Positions 1-8,298 of a stretch of 64,000 nucleotides of DNA are shown here, piece by piece; the first letter of the stretch is position 1, and each line of letters begins with the position of its first letter. The notes under the pieces were generated by a model. That model had not been told where the DNA came from. It made no database searches and was given only the letters and a program-made list of their open reading frames with translations. A program made the position numbers and the translations under genes. Origin of the DNA: Amycolatopsis jejuensis (GTDB taxonomy: Bacteria > Actinomycetota > Actinomycetes > Mycobacteriales > Pseudonocardiaceae). The DNA is taken from NCBI RefSeq assembly GCF_000717335.1, contig NZ_JNYZ01000001.1:186001-250000 (forward strand), in the 5' to 3' direction.

Positions 1-1458
1 CCGTCGCTGCGGATCGGCGCGTCGATCACCGACGTCCGCGGCAGCCGCGACACTGATGTGCTCCAGCTGCTCGCGGCCGTCGACCTGCCCGCGACCGAGG
101 CCTTCGCCCGCCGGCTGCCGCACCAGCTTTCCGGTGGGCAGCAGCAGCGGGTCACCATCGCGATGGCGGTTTCGTGCGGTCCCCCGGTGATCGTCATGGA
201 CGAGCCCACCACCGGGCTCGACGTGATCACCCAGTCCGGCATCCTCGGCGAAATCCGGCGGCTGCGCGACGAACAGGACGCGGCGCTGGTGTACGTCTCG
301 CACGACCTCGCGGTGGTTTCCCAGCTCGCGGACCGGGTCACGGTGCTGTACGCGGGCCGGGTGGTCGAAGAGGGCCCGACGGCGGAATTGCTGGACCGGC
401 CCCGGCATCCCTACACCCGCGGCCTGGTGCGGTCGGTGCCCGACCTGCGCCGCCCCACCCGCCCGGCCGCCATGCCGGGCACCGCCGTCGGGGTCGGCGA
501 CCGGCCTGCCGGGTGCGCATTCGCCCCACGCTGCGACCAGCGCACCGAGGAATGCGAACGCGAGACACCCGCGCTCGTGCAAGTCGGCGCGGCGCACCAG
601 GTCCGCTGTGTGCATGCCACGGCGACGTGGCCGCCGGTCGCCGTCGAACCACGACCGGCTTCGGCCGGGACCGGCGCACCACTGCTCGAGGTCCGGGACC
701 TCGTCGCCGGGCACCGCAGCCAGGGCAGGCGGGTGGTCGCGGCCGACCACGTTTCGTTCGAGGTGCGGACCGGGGAATGCGTTGCCCTGGTGGGACAGTC
801 CGGCAGCGGCAAGACGACGATCGCCCGCTGCCTGGTCGGCCTGCACTGGCCCGACGGCGGGCGGATCACCCTCGACGGCGCCCCGCTGGACCACCGGATC
901 CGGCGCCGCAGTGTCGAGGAGCGCCGCCGGATCCAGTACGTCTTCCAGAACCCATACGAATCGCTGAACCCGCGCCGGTCCATCGCCGACCAGCTCGCGC
1001 GGCCGGCCCAGGTCCTGCGCGGACTGTCCGCCGCCGACGCCCGCGCCGAGGTCTTCTCGCTGCTCGACCGGACGCGGCTGCCCGCGAGCGTCGCGCCGCG
1101 GTACCCGCGGCAGCTTTCCGGCGGCGAACGCCAGCGCGTCGCGATCGCCCGTGCCCTCGCCGCCGAACCGGAAGTCCTGGTGTGCGACGAGATCACCTCG
1201 GCACTCGACGTGTCGGTGCAGGCGGCGATCCTGCACCTGCTCGAGGAAATGCGGGAACAGCTGGGACTGTCCGTCGTGCTCATCACGCACGACCTCGGCG
1301 TGGTGTCGGTGGCCGCGGACCGGGTGCTCGTGCTCGAACAGGGCGTGGTCCGCGAATCGGGACCGGTCGCGCAGATCCTGCGCGACCCGGAAGACGCCTA
1401 CACCCGGCGGCTCGTCGAGGCCGCCCCGACGTTGAACCGGCAGGTGAGGACCGCGTGA
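1..1458 (+). CDS. Oligopeptide/dipeptide ABC transporter, fused double ATP-binding subunit (5' end outside window)
   Basis: Energising subunit of a peptide/nickel-type (Opp/Dpp) ABC importer, with DppD- and DppF-like ATPases fused in one chain; it would act on the inner face of the membrane. The reading frame is open from base 1, so the gene starts upstream and the first Walker A lies outside. In the first domain I see the signature LSGGQQQRVTIAMA and Walker B VIVMDEPTTGLD, then the C-terminal peptide-transporter extension with a Cys-containing segment (CAFAPRCDQRTEEC). The second domain has Walker A GQSGSGKTT (about 792-818), signature LSGGERQRVAIARA and Walker B VLVCDEITSALD. The next gene starts inside its stop codon (GTGA, 1455-1458), so it belongs to the operon running to 4688. 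Permeases and binding protein are presumably upstream. Substrate cannot be read from the ATPase. Confidence 0.93.
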   Translation, partial: PSLRIGASITDVRGSRDTDVLQLLAAVDLPATEAFARRLPHQLSGGQQQRVTIAMAVSCGPPVIVMDEPTTGLDVITQSGILGEIRRLRDEQDAALVYVSHDLAVVSQLADRVTVLYAGRVVEEGPTAELLDRPRHPYTRGLVRSVPDLRRPTRPAAMPGTAVGVGDRPAGCAFAPRCDQRTEECERETPALVQVGAAHQVRCVHATATWPPVAVEPRPASAGTGAPLLEVRDLVAGHRSQGRRVVAADHVSFEVRTGECVALVGQSGSGKTTIARCLVGLHWPDGGRITLDGAPLDHRIRRRSVEERRRIQYVFQNPYESLNPRRSIADQLARPAQVLRGLSAADARAEVFSLLDRTRLPASVAPRYPRQLSGGERQRVAIARALAAEPEVLVCDEITSALDVSVQAAILHLLEEMREQLGLSVVLITHDLGVVSVAADRVLVLEQGVVRESGPVAQILRDPEDAYTRRLVEAAPTLNRQVRTA

Positions 1459-2324
1459 GCGAGATCGTCACGACAGCGGAAGGGTTCGGGCTGAGCTGCA
1501 CGCGCACCGGCAAGGGCGATTCGCTCCTGCTCGGTCTGCACGGTGGCCCGGGTGGCGGCGGGGGCGGGTATCTCGAACCCCTGCACCGGCTCGCCGGGGA
1601 CGACCGCACGGTGGTCACCTTCGACCAGCTCGGCACCGGCGAGTCCACCGTCCCGCCCCCGGATTACCAGTGGACGGTGGAAAAAGCGGCCGCGGACGTG
1701 GAAGCCGTGCGCGCGCACTACGGCGTGGACCAGGTCGAACTGCTCGGGCATTCCTGGGGCGGCATGCTGGCGCTGGAGTACGCGCTGACGTTCCCCGGCC
1801 GGGTCAGCCGGCTCGTGCTGTCCAACACCGGGGCGAGCGTTCCCCGGGTGGTCACCGAGTACTTCCGGCAGCTGATCGACCTCCTGCCGCCGCGCGACGC
1901 CGCGGCAGCGCTCACTGCGGACCTGCTCGGGGACCACGGAAATCCGCAGTTCACCACTGCAGTCACGCGATGGCTCGCGGCCTATGCCACCGCGGGTGAG
2001 GAGACCGCCGAGGTGCTCGACTCCGGCCCCGCAGGCACCGGATTGTGGGGCGACCGGCTGTGGTTCGCGACGGCTGCGCTGCGCGACTGGGACGTCGAGG
2101 ACCGGCTCGGCGAGATCGCCGTACCGGCGCTGGTGATCCACGGCGGCCGCGATATGTCCACAGTGGACGTCAATCGGGTGATGGCCGAAGGTATCCCGGA
2201 CTGTGAATGGATCACCCTGCAGCGCGGCGGCCACGACCTGGTCGACGAACCGTGCGTCGGCGCGTACCTCGCGATCCTCGGCGCATTCCTCGACGGATGG
2301 AACGACAAGGAGGAGACCGGATGA
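1455..2324 (+). CDS. Alpha/beta hydrolase, proline iminopeptidase-like
   Basis: A 289-residue cytoplasmic alpha/beta hydrolase of the proline iminopeptidase type (S33). The oxyanion motif HGGPGG is near residue 33, followed by a glycine run, the nucleophile elbow GHSWGG near residue 98, a late Asp in HGGRD and the catalytic His in QRGGHDL. This set is characteristic of the family, which removes N-terminal proline or small residues from peptides or hydrolyses amides. The GTG start at 1455 overlaps the upstream ABC stop by 4 nt, and its own stop overlaps the Rieske gene start by 4 nt, so translation is coupled. Together with a peptide-type importer and two oxidative enzymes, it may release a proline- or betaine-like unit from an imported conjugate; that role is inference. 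Confidence 0.85.
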   Translation: MSEIVTTAEGFGLSCTRTGKGDSLLLGLHGGPGGGGGGYLEPLHRLAGDDRTVVTFDQLGTGESTVPPPDYQWTVEKAAADVEAVRAHYGVDQVELLGHSWGGMLALEYALTFPGRVSRLVLSNTGASVPRVVTEYFRQLIDLLPPRDAAAALTADLLGDHGNPQFTTAVTRWLAAYATAGEETAEVLDSGPAGTGLWGDRLWFATAALRDWDVEDRLGEIAVPALVIHGGRDMSTVDVNRVMAEGIPDCEWITLQRGGHDLVDEPCVGAYLAILGAFLDGWNDKEETG

Positions 2325-3472
2325 CGACCCCGCTGCCCAGTGAAATCATGCGCGGCCAGATGGACCGGCAGGTGGGCATCCCACGTGAGCTGTACCTGTC
2401 GCAGGACTTGTTCGACCGCGAGGTCGAGGCGATCTTCCACCGCAGCTGGCTGTTCGCCGGGCACGAATCGCAGCTGAGCCGGCCGGGTGACTTCGTCACG
2501 GTCGACGTCGGCGCGGAAAGCGTGGTCGTCAGCCGGACCGACGCGGGTGCCCTCACCGCATTCCACAACCTCTGCCGCCATCGCGGCGCCCGGCTGGTGG
2601 ACGCGGGCTGCGGGCACGTGCGGCAATTCGTCTGCCCGTACCACCAATGGACCTACCGGCGCGACGGAACGCTGCGGGGGGCGCCGAAAATGCCGTCCGG
2701 CTTCGACCCGGCCGGGTTTCCGCTGCGCCCGGTGCCGGTGGCCAGCTGGCACGGCCTCGTTTTCGTGCACCTGGCCGCGGAACCGGCCCCGCTGGCCGGG
2801 CTGCTCGGCGCGGGCGGCGAGCGGATGGCGCCGTTCGACCTGGCGGGCGCCGTGGTCGCGCACACCATCACCTACGACGTGGCCGCGAACTGGAAGATCG
2901 TGTGGGAGAACGCGCAGGAGTGTTACCACTGCTCGGCCAACCATCCCGAGCTGATCAAGACGCTCAGCCTCGCCCCGCTGAGTGAGCCGGAAGCGACGTG
3001 CGATCTGATCCGCAGCGCGGACATGCGGATGCAGTACACCCGGATGCCGTTGCGGGGCAACGCAGTCTCGCTGACCCTCGACGGCAGGCCCGCGTCCGCG
3101 AAGCTGATGGGCGACTTCGGCCGCGGCGCCGACCCGTACACCGCGGCGCTGCACCTGAAGCCGACCTTCGCCATCGTCGCCTCGCCCGATTACGCCGTCG
3201 TCGTCGACGAGCATCCGGTCGCCCTCGACCACACCCGGGTGCGCACGACGTGGCTCGTCCGCGCCGACGCCGAGCCGGGCGAGGACTACGACCTCGACAC
3301 CCTGATCAAGGTCTGGGACGAGACCAACCGGCAGGACTGGGACCTCTGCGAACGCACCCAGCGCGGGGTCCGGTCGCGGCTTTTCGAGCCCGGCCCACTG
3401 TCCGGCGACGAACCGTCCGTGGCCGGTTTCCACCACGCGTACACCGAACTGCTCGCGGCTGCGGGCCTGTGA
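2321..3472 (+). CDS. Rieske non-haem iron oxygenase, alpha subunit (glycine betaine/carnitine monooxygenase-like)
   Basis: A 383-residue ring-hydroxylating-type oxygenase. The Rieske [2Fe-2S] motif is CRHRGA ... CPYHQW (C85, H87, C105, H108). The mononuclear iron site is ECYHCSANHPEL, giving the E/D-x2-H-x4-H pattern with H203 and H208. Size and motif layout fit the GbcA/CntA branch, which N-demethylates quaternary amines, rather than classical aromatic dioxygenases with a beta subunit. It overlaps the preceding hydrolase by 4 nt and is followed after 13 bp by a DAO-family oxidase, a pairing common in betaine/sarcosine-type pathways. No ferredoxin reductase partner is present in the window, so electrons must come from a gene elsewhere. 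Substrate is not determined. Confidence 0.88.
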   Translation: MTTPLPSEIMRGQMDRQVGIPRELYLSQDLFDREVEAIFHRSWLFAGHESQLSRPGDFVTVDVGAESVVVSRTDAGALTAFHNLCRHRGARLVDAGCGHVRQFVCPYHQWTYRRDGTLRGAPKMPSGFDPAGFPLRPVPVASWHGLVFVHLAAEPAPLAGLLGAGGERMAPFDLAGAVVAHTITYDVAANWKIVWENAQECYHCSANHPELIKTLSLAPLSEPEATCDLIRSADMRMQYTRMPLRGNAVSLTLDGRPASAKLMGDFGRGADPYTAALHLKPTFAIVASPDYAVVVDEHPVALDHTRVRTTWLVRADAEPGEDYDLDTLIKVWDETNRQDWDLCERTQRGVRSRLFEPGPLSGDEPSVAGFHHAYTELLAAAGL

Positions 3473-3485
3473 CGGAAGGACCTTC

Positions 3486-4688
3486 ATGACCACCATCGTC
3501 GTCGGCGCGGGAATCCTCGGCCTGTCCGTGGCCGTGCACCTGCTGCGGCAGGGAAATGACCGGGTCGTGGTGGTCGACGCCGCGAACCCGGCGGACGCCA
3601 CCACCGGAGCCGGGGCGGGCTTCGTCGGGCTCTGGGCCGCCGGGTACGCGGATTTCTTCACCGCGACGGACCTGGCGCTGGAGCAGTACGGCATCGACTT
3701 CTACCGGCAGCTCGCCGAAGGGGCGGACATCGGCTGCCGGACCAACGGAAACCTGTACCTCGCCACCGACGACGACGGCTGGCGGCGCTGGATCGCCCCG
3801 ATCCCGGACCATCCTTTCGCCCCACCGGAAACCCGCACCCTCGACGCCGCGGACGTCACCCGGGTCACCGACGGCGCCGTCGCGACCGGAGCCGTGGTCG
3901 GCGGAGTCCTCCACCCGGGCGGAATCCAGATCAGCGCCGGACGGGCCACCCGGGCGATGGCCGCACAGGCTCGGGCACTCGGCGCGGAACTGCGCCCGCA
4001 TACCCGCGTCACCGGCCTGCTCACGTCCGACGGTGCAGTCACCGGCATCCGCACCGAGCACGGCGACCTGCCCGCCGACCAGGTCGTCCTCGCCAGCGGC
4101 GCCTGGACCAACGACCTGCTCGCCGAGGTCGGCTACCGGGTGCCACTGCTGCGAATCGTCGCGAGCCGGGTGGTGTCCCCGCGGTCGGGAGTGAGTGCCC
4201 GCTTGCCGACGATCATGGTGCCGGACCACTTCGGCCTGTGGGTCCGCGAACACCGCGGCGGCCTGACGTACGGCAACGGCGACGGTTACGCGCCACTGTC
4301 CGACCTGTCCGGACGCGCTCAGCCGACCGGCCGCCGTCCCGTCTTCCCCGAGCTGATCGACCGCCTCGGCACGAAGCTGGTCCCCCGGCTGCGGAAACTC
4401 CTGCCGGACGCCGACATCTCGGCCGGGTATTGGCTGCAGGGAATCCCGTGCATGACCCCGGATCGCCGCTTCCTGGCGGGCCCGGTCCCGGGTGCCCCCG
4501 GCCTGTCAGTGCTGGCCGGGGACAACGAAGCGGGGGTCACTCACGGGCCCGGGCTGGGGCGTGTGGTGGCCGGTCTTCTCACCGGGACGGAGTGGGTCGA
4601 TCCGGGGAGCTATCGGCTGGAGCGCTTCGATCCGGCGGAGTTTCCCACGGAACAGGCAATCCAGGCAGCAATGCCCGCCCGGCGCTGA
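3486..4688 (+). CDS. FAD-dependent oxidoreductase, DAO/glycine oxidase family
   Basis: A 400-residue flavoprotein beginning with the FAD-binding fold VVGAGILGLSVAVHLL (residues 4-19). A second FAD-contact segment (LASGAWTNDLL) lies near residue 203 and a C-terminal GDNEAGVTHGPGLG motif closes the FAD site, as in sarcosine/glycine oxidases and D-amino-acid dehydrogenases. It would oxidise a secondary or primary amine, plausibly the product of the Rieske enzyme encoded 13 bp upstream. The ATG at 3486 has GGAAGGA upstream. It is the last gene of the plus-strand operon and ends 46 bp from the convergent AraC gene. The exact substrate is unknown; a dehydrogenase rather than an oxidase is also possible. 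Confidence 0.87.
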   Translation: MTTIVVGAGILGLSVAVHLLRQGNDRVVVVDAANPADATTGAGAGFVGLWAAGYADFFTATDLALEQYGIDFYRQLAEGADIGCRTNGNLYLATDDDGWRRWIAPIPDHPFAPPETRTLDAADVTRVTDGAVATGAVVGGVLHPGGIQISAGRATRAMAAQARALGAELRPHTRVTGLLTSDGAVTGIRTEHGDLPADQVVLASGAWTNDLLAEVGYRVPLLRIVASRVVSPRSGVSARLPTIMVPDHFGLWVREHRGGLTYGNGDGYAPLSDLSGRAQPTGRRPVFPELIDRLGTKLVPRLRKLLPDADISAGYWLQGIPCMTPDRRFLAGPVPGAPGLSVLAGDNEAGVTHGPGLGRVVAGLLTGTEWVDPGSYRLERFDPAEFPTEQAIQAAMPARR

Positions 4689-4697
4689 GACGGCGGC

Positions 4698-4720
4698 CGC
4701 CGGAACGTTTCGATCCGGCG
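4698..4720. terminator. Stem-loop between convergent genes
   Basis: CGCCGGA (4698-4704) and TCCGGCG (4714-4720) are perfect inverted copies with a 9-nt loop that can pair further (CG-TTT-CG). The hairpin sits between the stops of the FAD oxidoreductase (+) and the AraC gene (-), so it could end transcription from both sides. There is no U-tract on either strand, so the call is tentative. Confidence 0.35.
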
Positions 4721-4734
4721 AAAGGAGCCGCCAG

Positions 4735-5703
4735 CTACCGACGCAACGTCTCCGACGGCAACTCCCCATAACACTGGCGATAACTGGCCGAAAACCGCCC
4801 CAGGTGGGCGAATCCCCACCGCAGCGCCACATCCGTGACCGTGCACTCGGCCGGTTCGGCGGCCCGCAACGCCTCGTGGACCCGGCGCAGCCGGATCTCG
4901 CGCAGGTGGGCCGTCGGCGTGGTGCCGAGGTGTTTGCGGAACGCCGCCTGCAACGCGCGTACCCCCAGCCCCACGGCCTCGGCAACGTCCTCGACCGTGA
5001 TGGGTTCTCCCGCATGCTCTTCCATCAGCTCGACCGCCCGCCGGACCGACCGCGGCGCCACGGCGTGCGCTGCGCCCCGCAGGGCCGCGGAGTAGTTGTT
5101 GGGCTGGCTGGTCAGCAGCTGCGTCATCAAGAGCCGCTGGAACTGGGCGGCCGGTAGGGGCTGCGCGAGCAGGCCGTCCGCTCGTTCTGCGTCGTCCGCG
5201 AACAACCTGACCAGCGTGACCCACGGCTGAGCCAGCGCGAGATCCATCCCCAGCGCGAACGACACCGGACGGCGGATCGGCCTCCCCAGCAGCGCGGCGA
5301 CCTGCTGTTCCAGCCCGGTGCGGTCGATCCACACGATCAGCCGCGGAGAGCCTGCCGTCCACCGGGTCACCATCGGGCGCGCCGGGGAGACCACAGACGC
5401 CGTCGCACGGCTCGCGACCACGCGTTCGCGGCCCTGTGCCACCTCCGCCGACCCGGCCAGCGGCATCTGCACCGCGAAGAACGTCGAGATCTCCGCGACG
5501 GAAATCCGTACCTCGGTCCCGTAGTCGAGGTAGTTCAGCCCCACCTGTGACAGGTGGAACGAGTGGTGCCGTGCGGAGAACCGGCCGCCGACGACCTCCA
5601 GCGAATGCGGGCACAGCACCCGCCCCACCGACCGCCGGACCTCCTGGACGTCCTCGGTCCGCACGAGCTGGTGTGCCGCGAGCGGCAGCGCTGTTTCGGC
5701 CAT
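4735..5703 (-). CDS. AraC/XylS-family transcriptional regulator
   Basis: A 322-residue activator. The N-terminal part resembles the AraC-binding-like domain seen in FeaR/XylS-like regulators. The C-terminal ~100 residues carry the double helix-turn-helix: first HTH around ITVEDVAEAVGLGVRALQAAFRK, second around VTDVALRWGFAHLGRFSASYRQCYGELPSETLRR, the typical AraC ending. The ATG at 5703 is chosen because GGAGG lies 4 nt upstream; longer in-frame starts lack a ribosome site. It is divergent from the aromatic-acid MFS gene, sharing a 133-bp control region with a perfect palindrome, so regulation of the transporter/arylsulfotransferase-like pair in response to an aromatic ligand is the simplest reading. 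Regulation of the convergent Rieske operon cannot be excluded. Confidence 0.9.
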   Translation of the reverse strand: MAETALPLAAHQLVRTEDVQEVRRSVGRVLCPHSLEVVGGRFSARHHSFHLSQVGLNYLDYGTEVRISVAEISTFFAVQMPLAGSAEVAQGRERVVASRATASVVSPARPMVTRWTAGSPRLIVWIDRTGLEQQVAALLGRPIRRPVSFALGMDLALAQPWVTLVRLFADDAERADGLLAQPLPAAQFQRLLMTQLLTSQPNNYSAALRGAAHAVAPRSVRRAVELMEEHAGEPITVEDVAEAVGLGVRALQAAFRKHLGTTPTAHLREIRLRRVHEALRAAEPAECTVTDVALRWGFAHLGRFSASYRQCYGELPSETLRR

Positions 5704-5727
5704 GGCACCTCCGGCAGGTTCGGAATA

Positions 5728-5757
5728 TGTATAGGCGCGACGCCGGGCGGCTGGCAA
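5728..5757 (-). promoter_or_regulatory. Probable sigma-70-type promoter of the AraC gene
   Basis: On the minus strand TTGCCA (5757-5752) is followed by an 18-bp spacer and TATACA (5733-5728), about 25 nt before the GGAGG-ATG start at 5703. The boxes match the consensus well for a GC-rich genome. Prediction from sequence only. Confidence 0.45.
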
Positions 5758-5768
5758 GCTCCCCGGCC

Positions 5769-5782
5769 GGAACCTAGGTTCC
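5769..5782. promoter_or_regulatory. Perfect 14-bp palindrome in AraC/MFS divergent region
   Basis: GGAACCTAGGTTCC is a perfect palindrome in the 133-bp region between the divergent AraC and MFS genes. It lies upstream of the AraC promoter and just before a TTGATA (-35-like, 5784-5789) facing the MFS gene. AraC proteins usually bind direct repeats, so this may instead be the site of another regulator. Confidence 0.4.
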
Positions 5783-5836
5783 CTTGATACAGCCGATCCC
5801 CGCTGCGCCCGACCTCCGACTTGTGAGGGTGAAAGC

Positions 5837-7147
5837 ATGACCCCACCGCGCCGCCGCGCCCACCTCGTGGTCGCGATCTGCTTTCTGTGCATCGTTTTCG
5901 ACGGGTACGACCTCGTCTCCTACGGCACCGTCGTCCCCGTCCTGCTCGCCGGTCACGACTGGGTGCTGACCCCGGGCGACGTCGGCTGGATCGGCTCGAT
6001 GACGTTCATCGGCATGCTCGGCGGCACCCTCATCGCCGGTACCGTCTCGCGTCTCGCCGGAATCCGCCGGACCTTGCTCGGCGCCGTCACCTGGTTCTCC
6101 TCGGCGATGGTGCTGTGCGCGCTGGCGCCGTCGGCGGAGGTGCTCGGAATCCTGCGGCTGGTCACCGGTCTCGGCCTCGGCGCCATCGCCCCCGCCACGA
6201 TGGCGCTGACCTTGGAATTCGCCCACCCGGCCCGCCGCGGCCTCACCAACGCGATGATGTACTGCGGGTTCGCCGCGGGCGGCTTGCTCGCCTCGCTGAT
6301 CGCGGTTCCGGTGCTGCCCGCGCTCGGCTGGCGCGCGATGTTCTGGATCGGTGCCCTGCCGCTCGTGCTGATCCTGCCGGTCGCCCTGCGCTACCTGCCC
6401 GAATCACCGCATTTCCTGCTCCGCCGCGGCGATCCCGAACGCGCCCGGCAGCTCGCCACCCGGTTCGGAATCCAGCTCACCGAGCAGCCCGCCGACCGCG
6501 TGCGCGACGGCTGGTGGGGACTTCGCACGGTGTTCCCCCGGGGCGAGCGGCTGGCCACGATCCTGCTCTGGTGCGCGATGCTGCTCGGGTTCCTGCTGAT
6601 TTTCGGCCTGAACACCTGGCTCGCGCAGATCATGCGGGACGCCGGTTACTCCCTCGGCTCGGCGCTGGTGTTCCTGCTGGTGCTCAACCTCGGCGCCATC
6701 GCGGGCGCAATGACCGGCGGTGCACTGGCCGACCGGTTCGGCGACCGGGTCGTGACGGCGGGCATGTTCGCCGCCGCCGCGGCGGGGATCTTCCTGCTGA
6801 GCTTCCGGCTGCCCCTGCCGGTGCTGCTGCTCCTGGTCGCCGTCGCGGGCGGCGGCACCATCGGCACCCAGATCCAGGTCTGCACCTTCGTCGGCCGCCG
6901 CGCCGGCCCGGCCGCGGCACCGGTCGCGCTGAGCTGGGCGATGACGGCCGGCCGGACCGGCGCCATCCTCGGCCCGCTGTACGGCGGTCTGGTGCTCACG
7001 TCCGGCTGGGGATTCGCGGCCAACTTCTACGCCTTCGCGGTACCCGCCCTGCTCGGCGCGGCCGTCGTCGGATGCGTCCCGAACCGCCGCCGCGCCACCC
7101 CGGCGCAGCAGGCCGTCCAGCCCGAGAATGAGGAGGTTCCACGATGA
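5837..7147 (+). CDS. MFS transporter, aromatic acid:H+ symporter type
   Basis: A 436-residue integral membrane protein with about 12 hydrophobic segments and a short central loop after LPESPHFLLRRGDPERAR. FDGYD in helix 1 matches the acidic D-G-x-D motif of the AAHS family (PcaK, BenK, MhpT), needed for proton-coupled uptake of aromatic acids. The loop 2-3 region and the late GGALADRFGDR fit the MFS A-motif. The ATG at 5837 is preceded by GAGGGTGAAAGC. Its stop overlaps the start of the arylsulfotransferase-like gene by 4 nt, so the two are co-translated. It probably imports an aromatic acid under control of the divergent AraC protein. Confidence 0.9.
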   Translation: MTPPRRRAHLVVAICFLCIVFDGYDLVSYGTVVPVLLAGHDWVLTPGDVGWIGSMTFIGMLGGTLIAGTVSRLAGIRRTLLGAVTWFSSAMVLCALAPSAEVLGILRLVTGLGLGAIAPATMALTLEFAHPARRGLTNAMMYCGFAAGGLLASLIAVPVLPALGWRAMFWIGALPLVLILPVALRYLPESPHFLLRRGDPERARQLATRFGIQLTEQPADRVRDGWWGLRTVFPRGERLATILLWCAMLLGFLLIFGLNTWLAQIMRDAGYSLGSALVFLLVLNLGAIAGAMTGGALADRFGDRVVTAGMFAAAAAGIFLLSFRLPLPVLLLLVAVAGGGTIGTQIQVCTFVGRRAGPAAAPVALSWAMTAGRTGAILGPLYGGLVLTSGWGFAANFYAFAVPALLGAAVVGCVPNRRRATPAQQAVQPENEEVPR

Positions 7148-8298
7148 CAGTCACGAACCAACGGCCGGTGTCGACCACGTTGTTCGTCCCGGAGAAGGCA
7201 AACCACGGGTTCACCATGTTCACCCCGCTCGCCGCCGACCCCGGCGTCACCTGGCTGATCGACATGCACGGCAGGCTGGTGCACCGCTGGGAACTGCCCG
7301 CCCAGGTGCGGCTGCGGTCCGAGCTGCTCACCGGCGGCACCATCCTGACCGGGCTCGCGCACAAGTCCGGGTACGCCCATCTCCCCTTCTCCGGCGGCGA
7401 AATCGCCGAGATCGGCTGGGACGGCGAGACCGTCTGGAGCTACCTCGACGACCGCCTCGACCTGCACGACTGGGTCCGCCGGGACAACGGGAACCTGATC
7501 GTGCTGAAGTACACCGAGGTACCGCCGAAGATCGCCGCCACCGTCCAAGGCGGACTGCCGGGTACCGAGGAGGACGGCACCATGCTGTCCTACGTGATCC
7601 AGGAAATCACCCCGGCCGGGAAAGTGGTCTGGGAATGGGTCGCGCACGAGCACATGGACCCGGTGCTGGACGCCATCGACCCGGTCGGCATCCGCGCGAT
7701 CTGGCCCGGCTGGAACGCCATCGAGGAACTTCCCGGCGGCGACCTGATGCTCAGCTCCTACAACACGTCCACCGTCGTGATCGTCGACCGCGCCACCGAG
7801 GACGTCCGCTGGCGCTGGGGCAAAGGCCAGATTTCGTTCCAGCACAACCCGACCTGGCTGCCCAACGGCAACATCCTGCTGTTCGACAACCAGCGCTTCA
7901 ACACCCGCTGGATGCCGCCGGACTACAGCCGCCTCATCGAGGTGGACCCCGAATCGAAGGAAATCGTCTGGGAATACAAGGAAACCAACCCGGTCGACTT
8001 CTACAACACATACATGGGCAGCGCGCAACGGCTGCCGAACGGCAACACGATGGTGTGTGAAGCCGCCCTCGGCGGAATCTTCGAAATCACCGCGGCGGGC
8101 GAACGGGTCTGGGAATACGTCGTACCGTTCTTCCACGACTCGGAGTTCTACGGCCGCAGCAACGCGATCTTCCGCGCGCACCGGTACCAACCCGGCTATC
8201 CGGGTCTCGCTGGACGCGACCTCAGCGGAGCGGCACTGAGCACCTGGAACGAGTTGTACGGCCGCCAGAATGGACGGATGCTCATGGAGTCGCGGTGA
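7144..8298 (+). CDS. Arylsulfotransferase (ASST)-like beta-propeller protein
   Basis: A 384-residue protein with repeated blades ending in G-x-x-V-W-x-[WY] (for example GETVWSYLDD, GKVVWEWVAHEH, KEIVWEYKETN, GERVWEYVVPFF) and NG-N-hydrophobic turns (DNGNLIVL, PNGNILLFDN, PNGNTMVCEA). This is the pattern of bacterial arylsulfate sulfotransferases and the wider PQQ-like propeller group. QHNPTWLPNGNILLFDN resembles the ASST segment that carries a conserved His. No signal peptide is visible, whereas enterobacterial ASST is periplasmic, so the true reaction may differ. Co-translated with an aromatic-acid importer, so an aromatic substrate is likely. Its last 17 bp overlap the end of the convergent gene at 8282. 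Confidence 0.75.
   Translation: MTVTNQRPVSTTLFVPEKANHGFTMFTPLAADPGVTWLIDMHGRLVHRWELPAQVRLRSELLTGGTILTGLAHKSGYAHLPFSGGEIAEIGWDGETVWSYLDDRLDLHDWVRRDNGNLIVLKYTEVPPKIAATVQGGLPGTEEDGTMLSYVIQEITPAGKVVWEWVAHEHMDPVLDAIDPVGIRAIWPGWNAIEELPGGDLMLSSYNTSTVVIVDRATEDVRWRWGKGQISFQHNPTWLPNGNILLFDNQRFNTRWMPPDYSRLIEVDPESKEIVWEYKETNPVDFYNTYMGSAQRLPNGNTMVCEAALGGIFEITAAGERVWEYVVPFFHDSEFYGRSNAIFRAHRYQPGYPGLAGRDLSGAALSTWNELYGRQNGRMLMESR

Noticed and set aside
174..1454. N-terminal extension of the peptidase-like gene back through the ABC gene
   Set aside because: Arg/Pro/Ala-rich shadow; hydrolase motifs start only after GTG 1455, which overlaps the ABC stop in the usual way.
4698..4720. Canonical intrinsic terminator
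   Set aside because: Stem is good but no U-tract follows on either strand; kept only as a tentative terminator.
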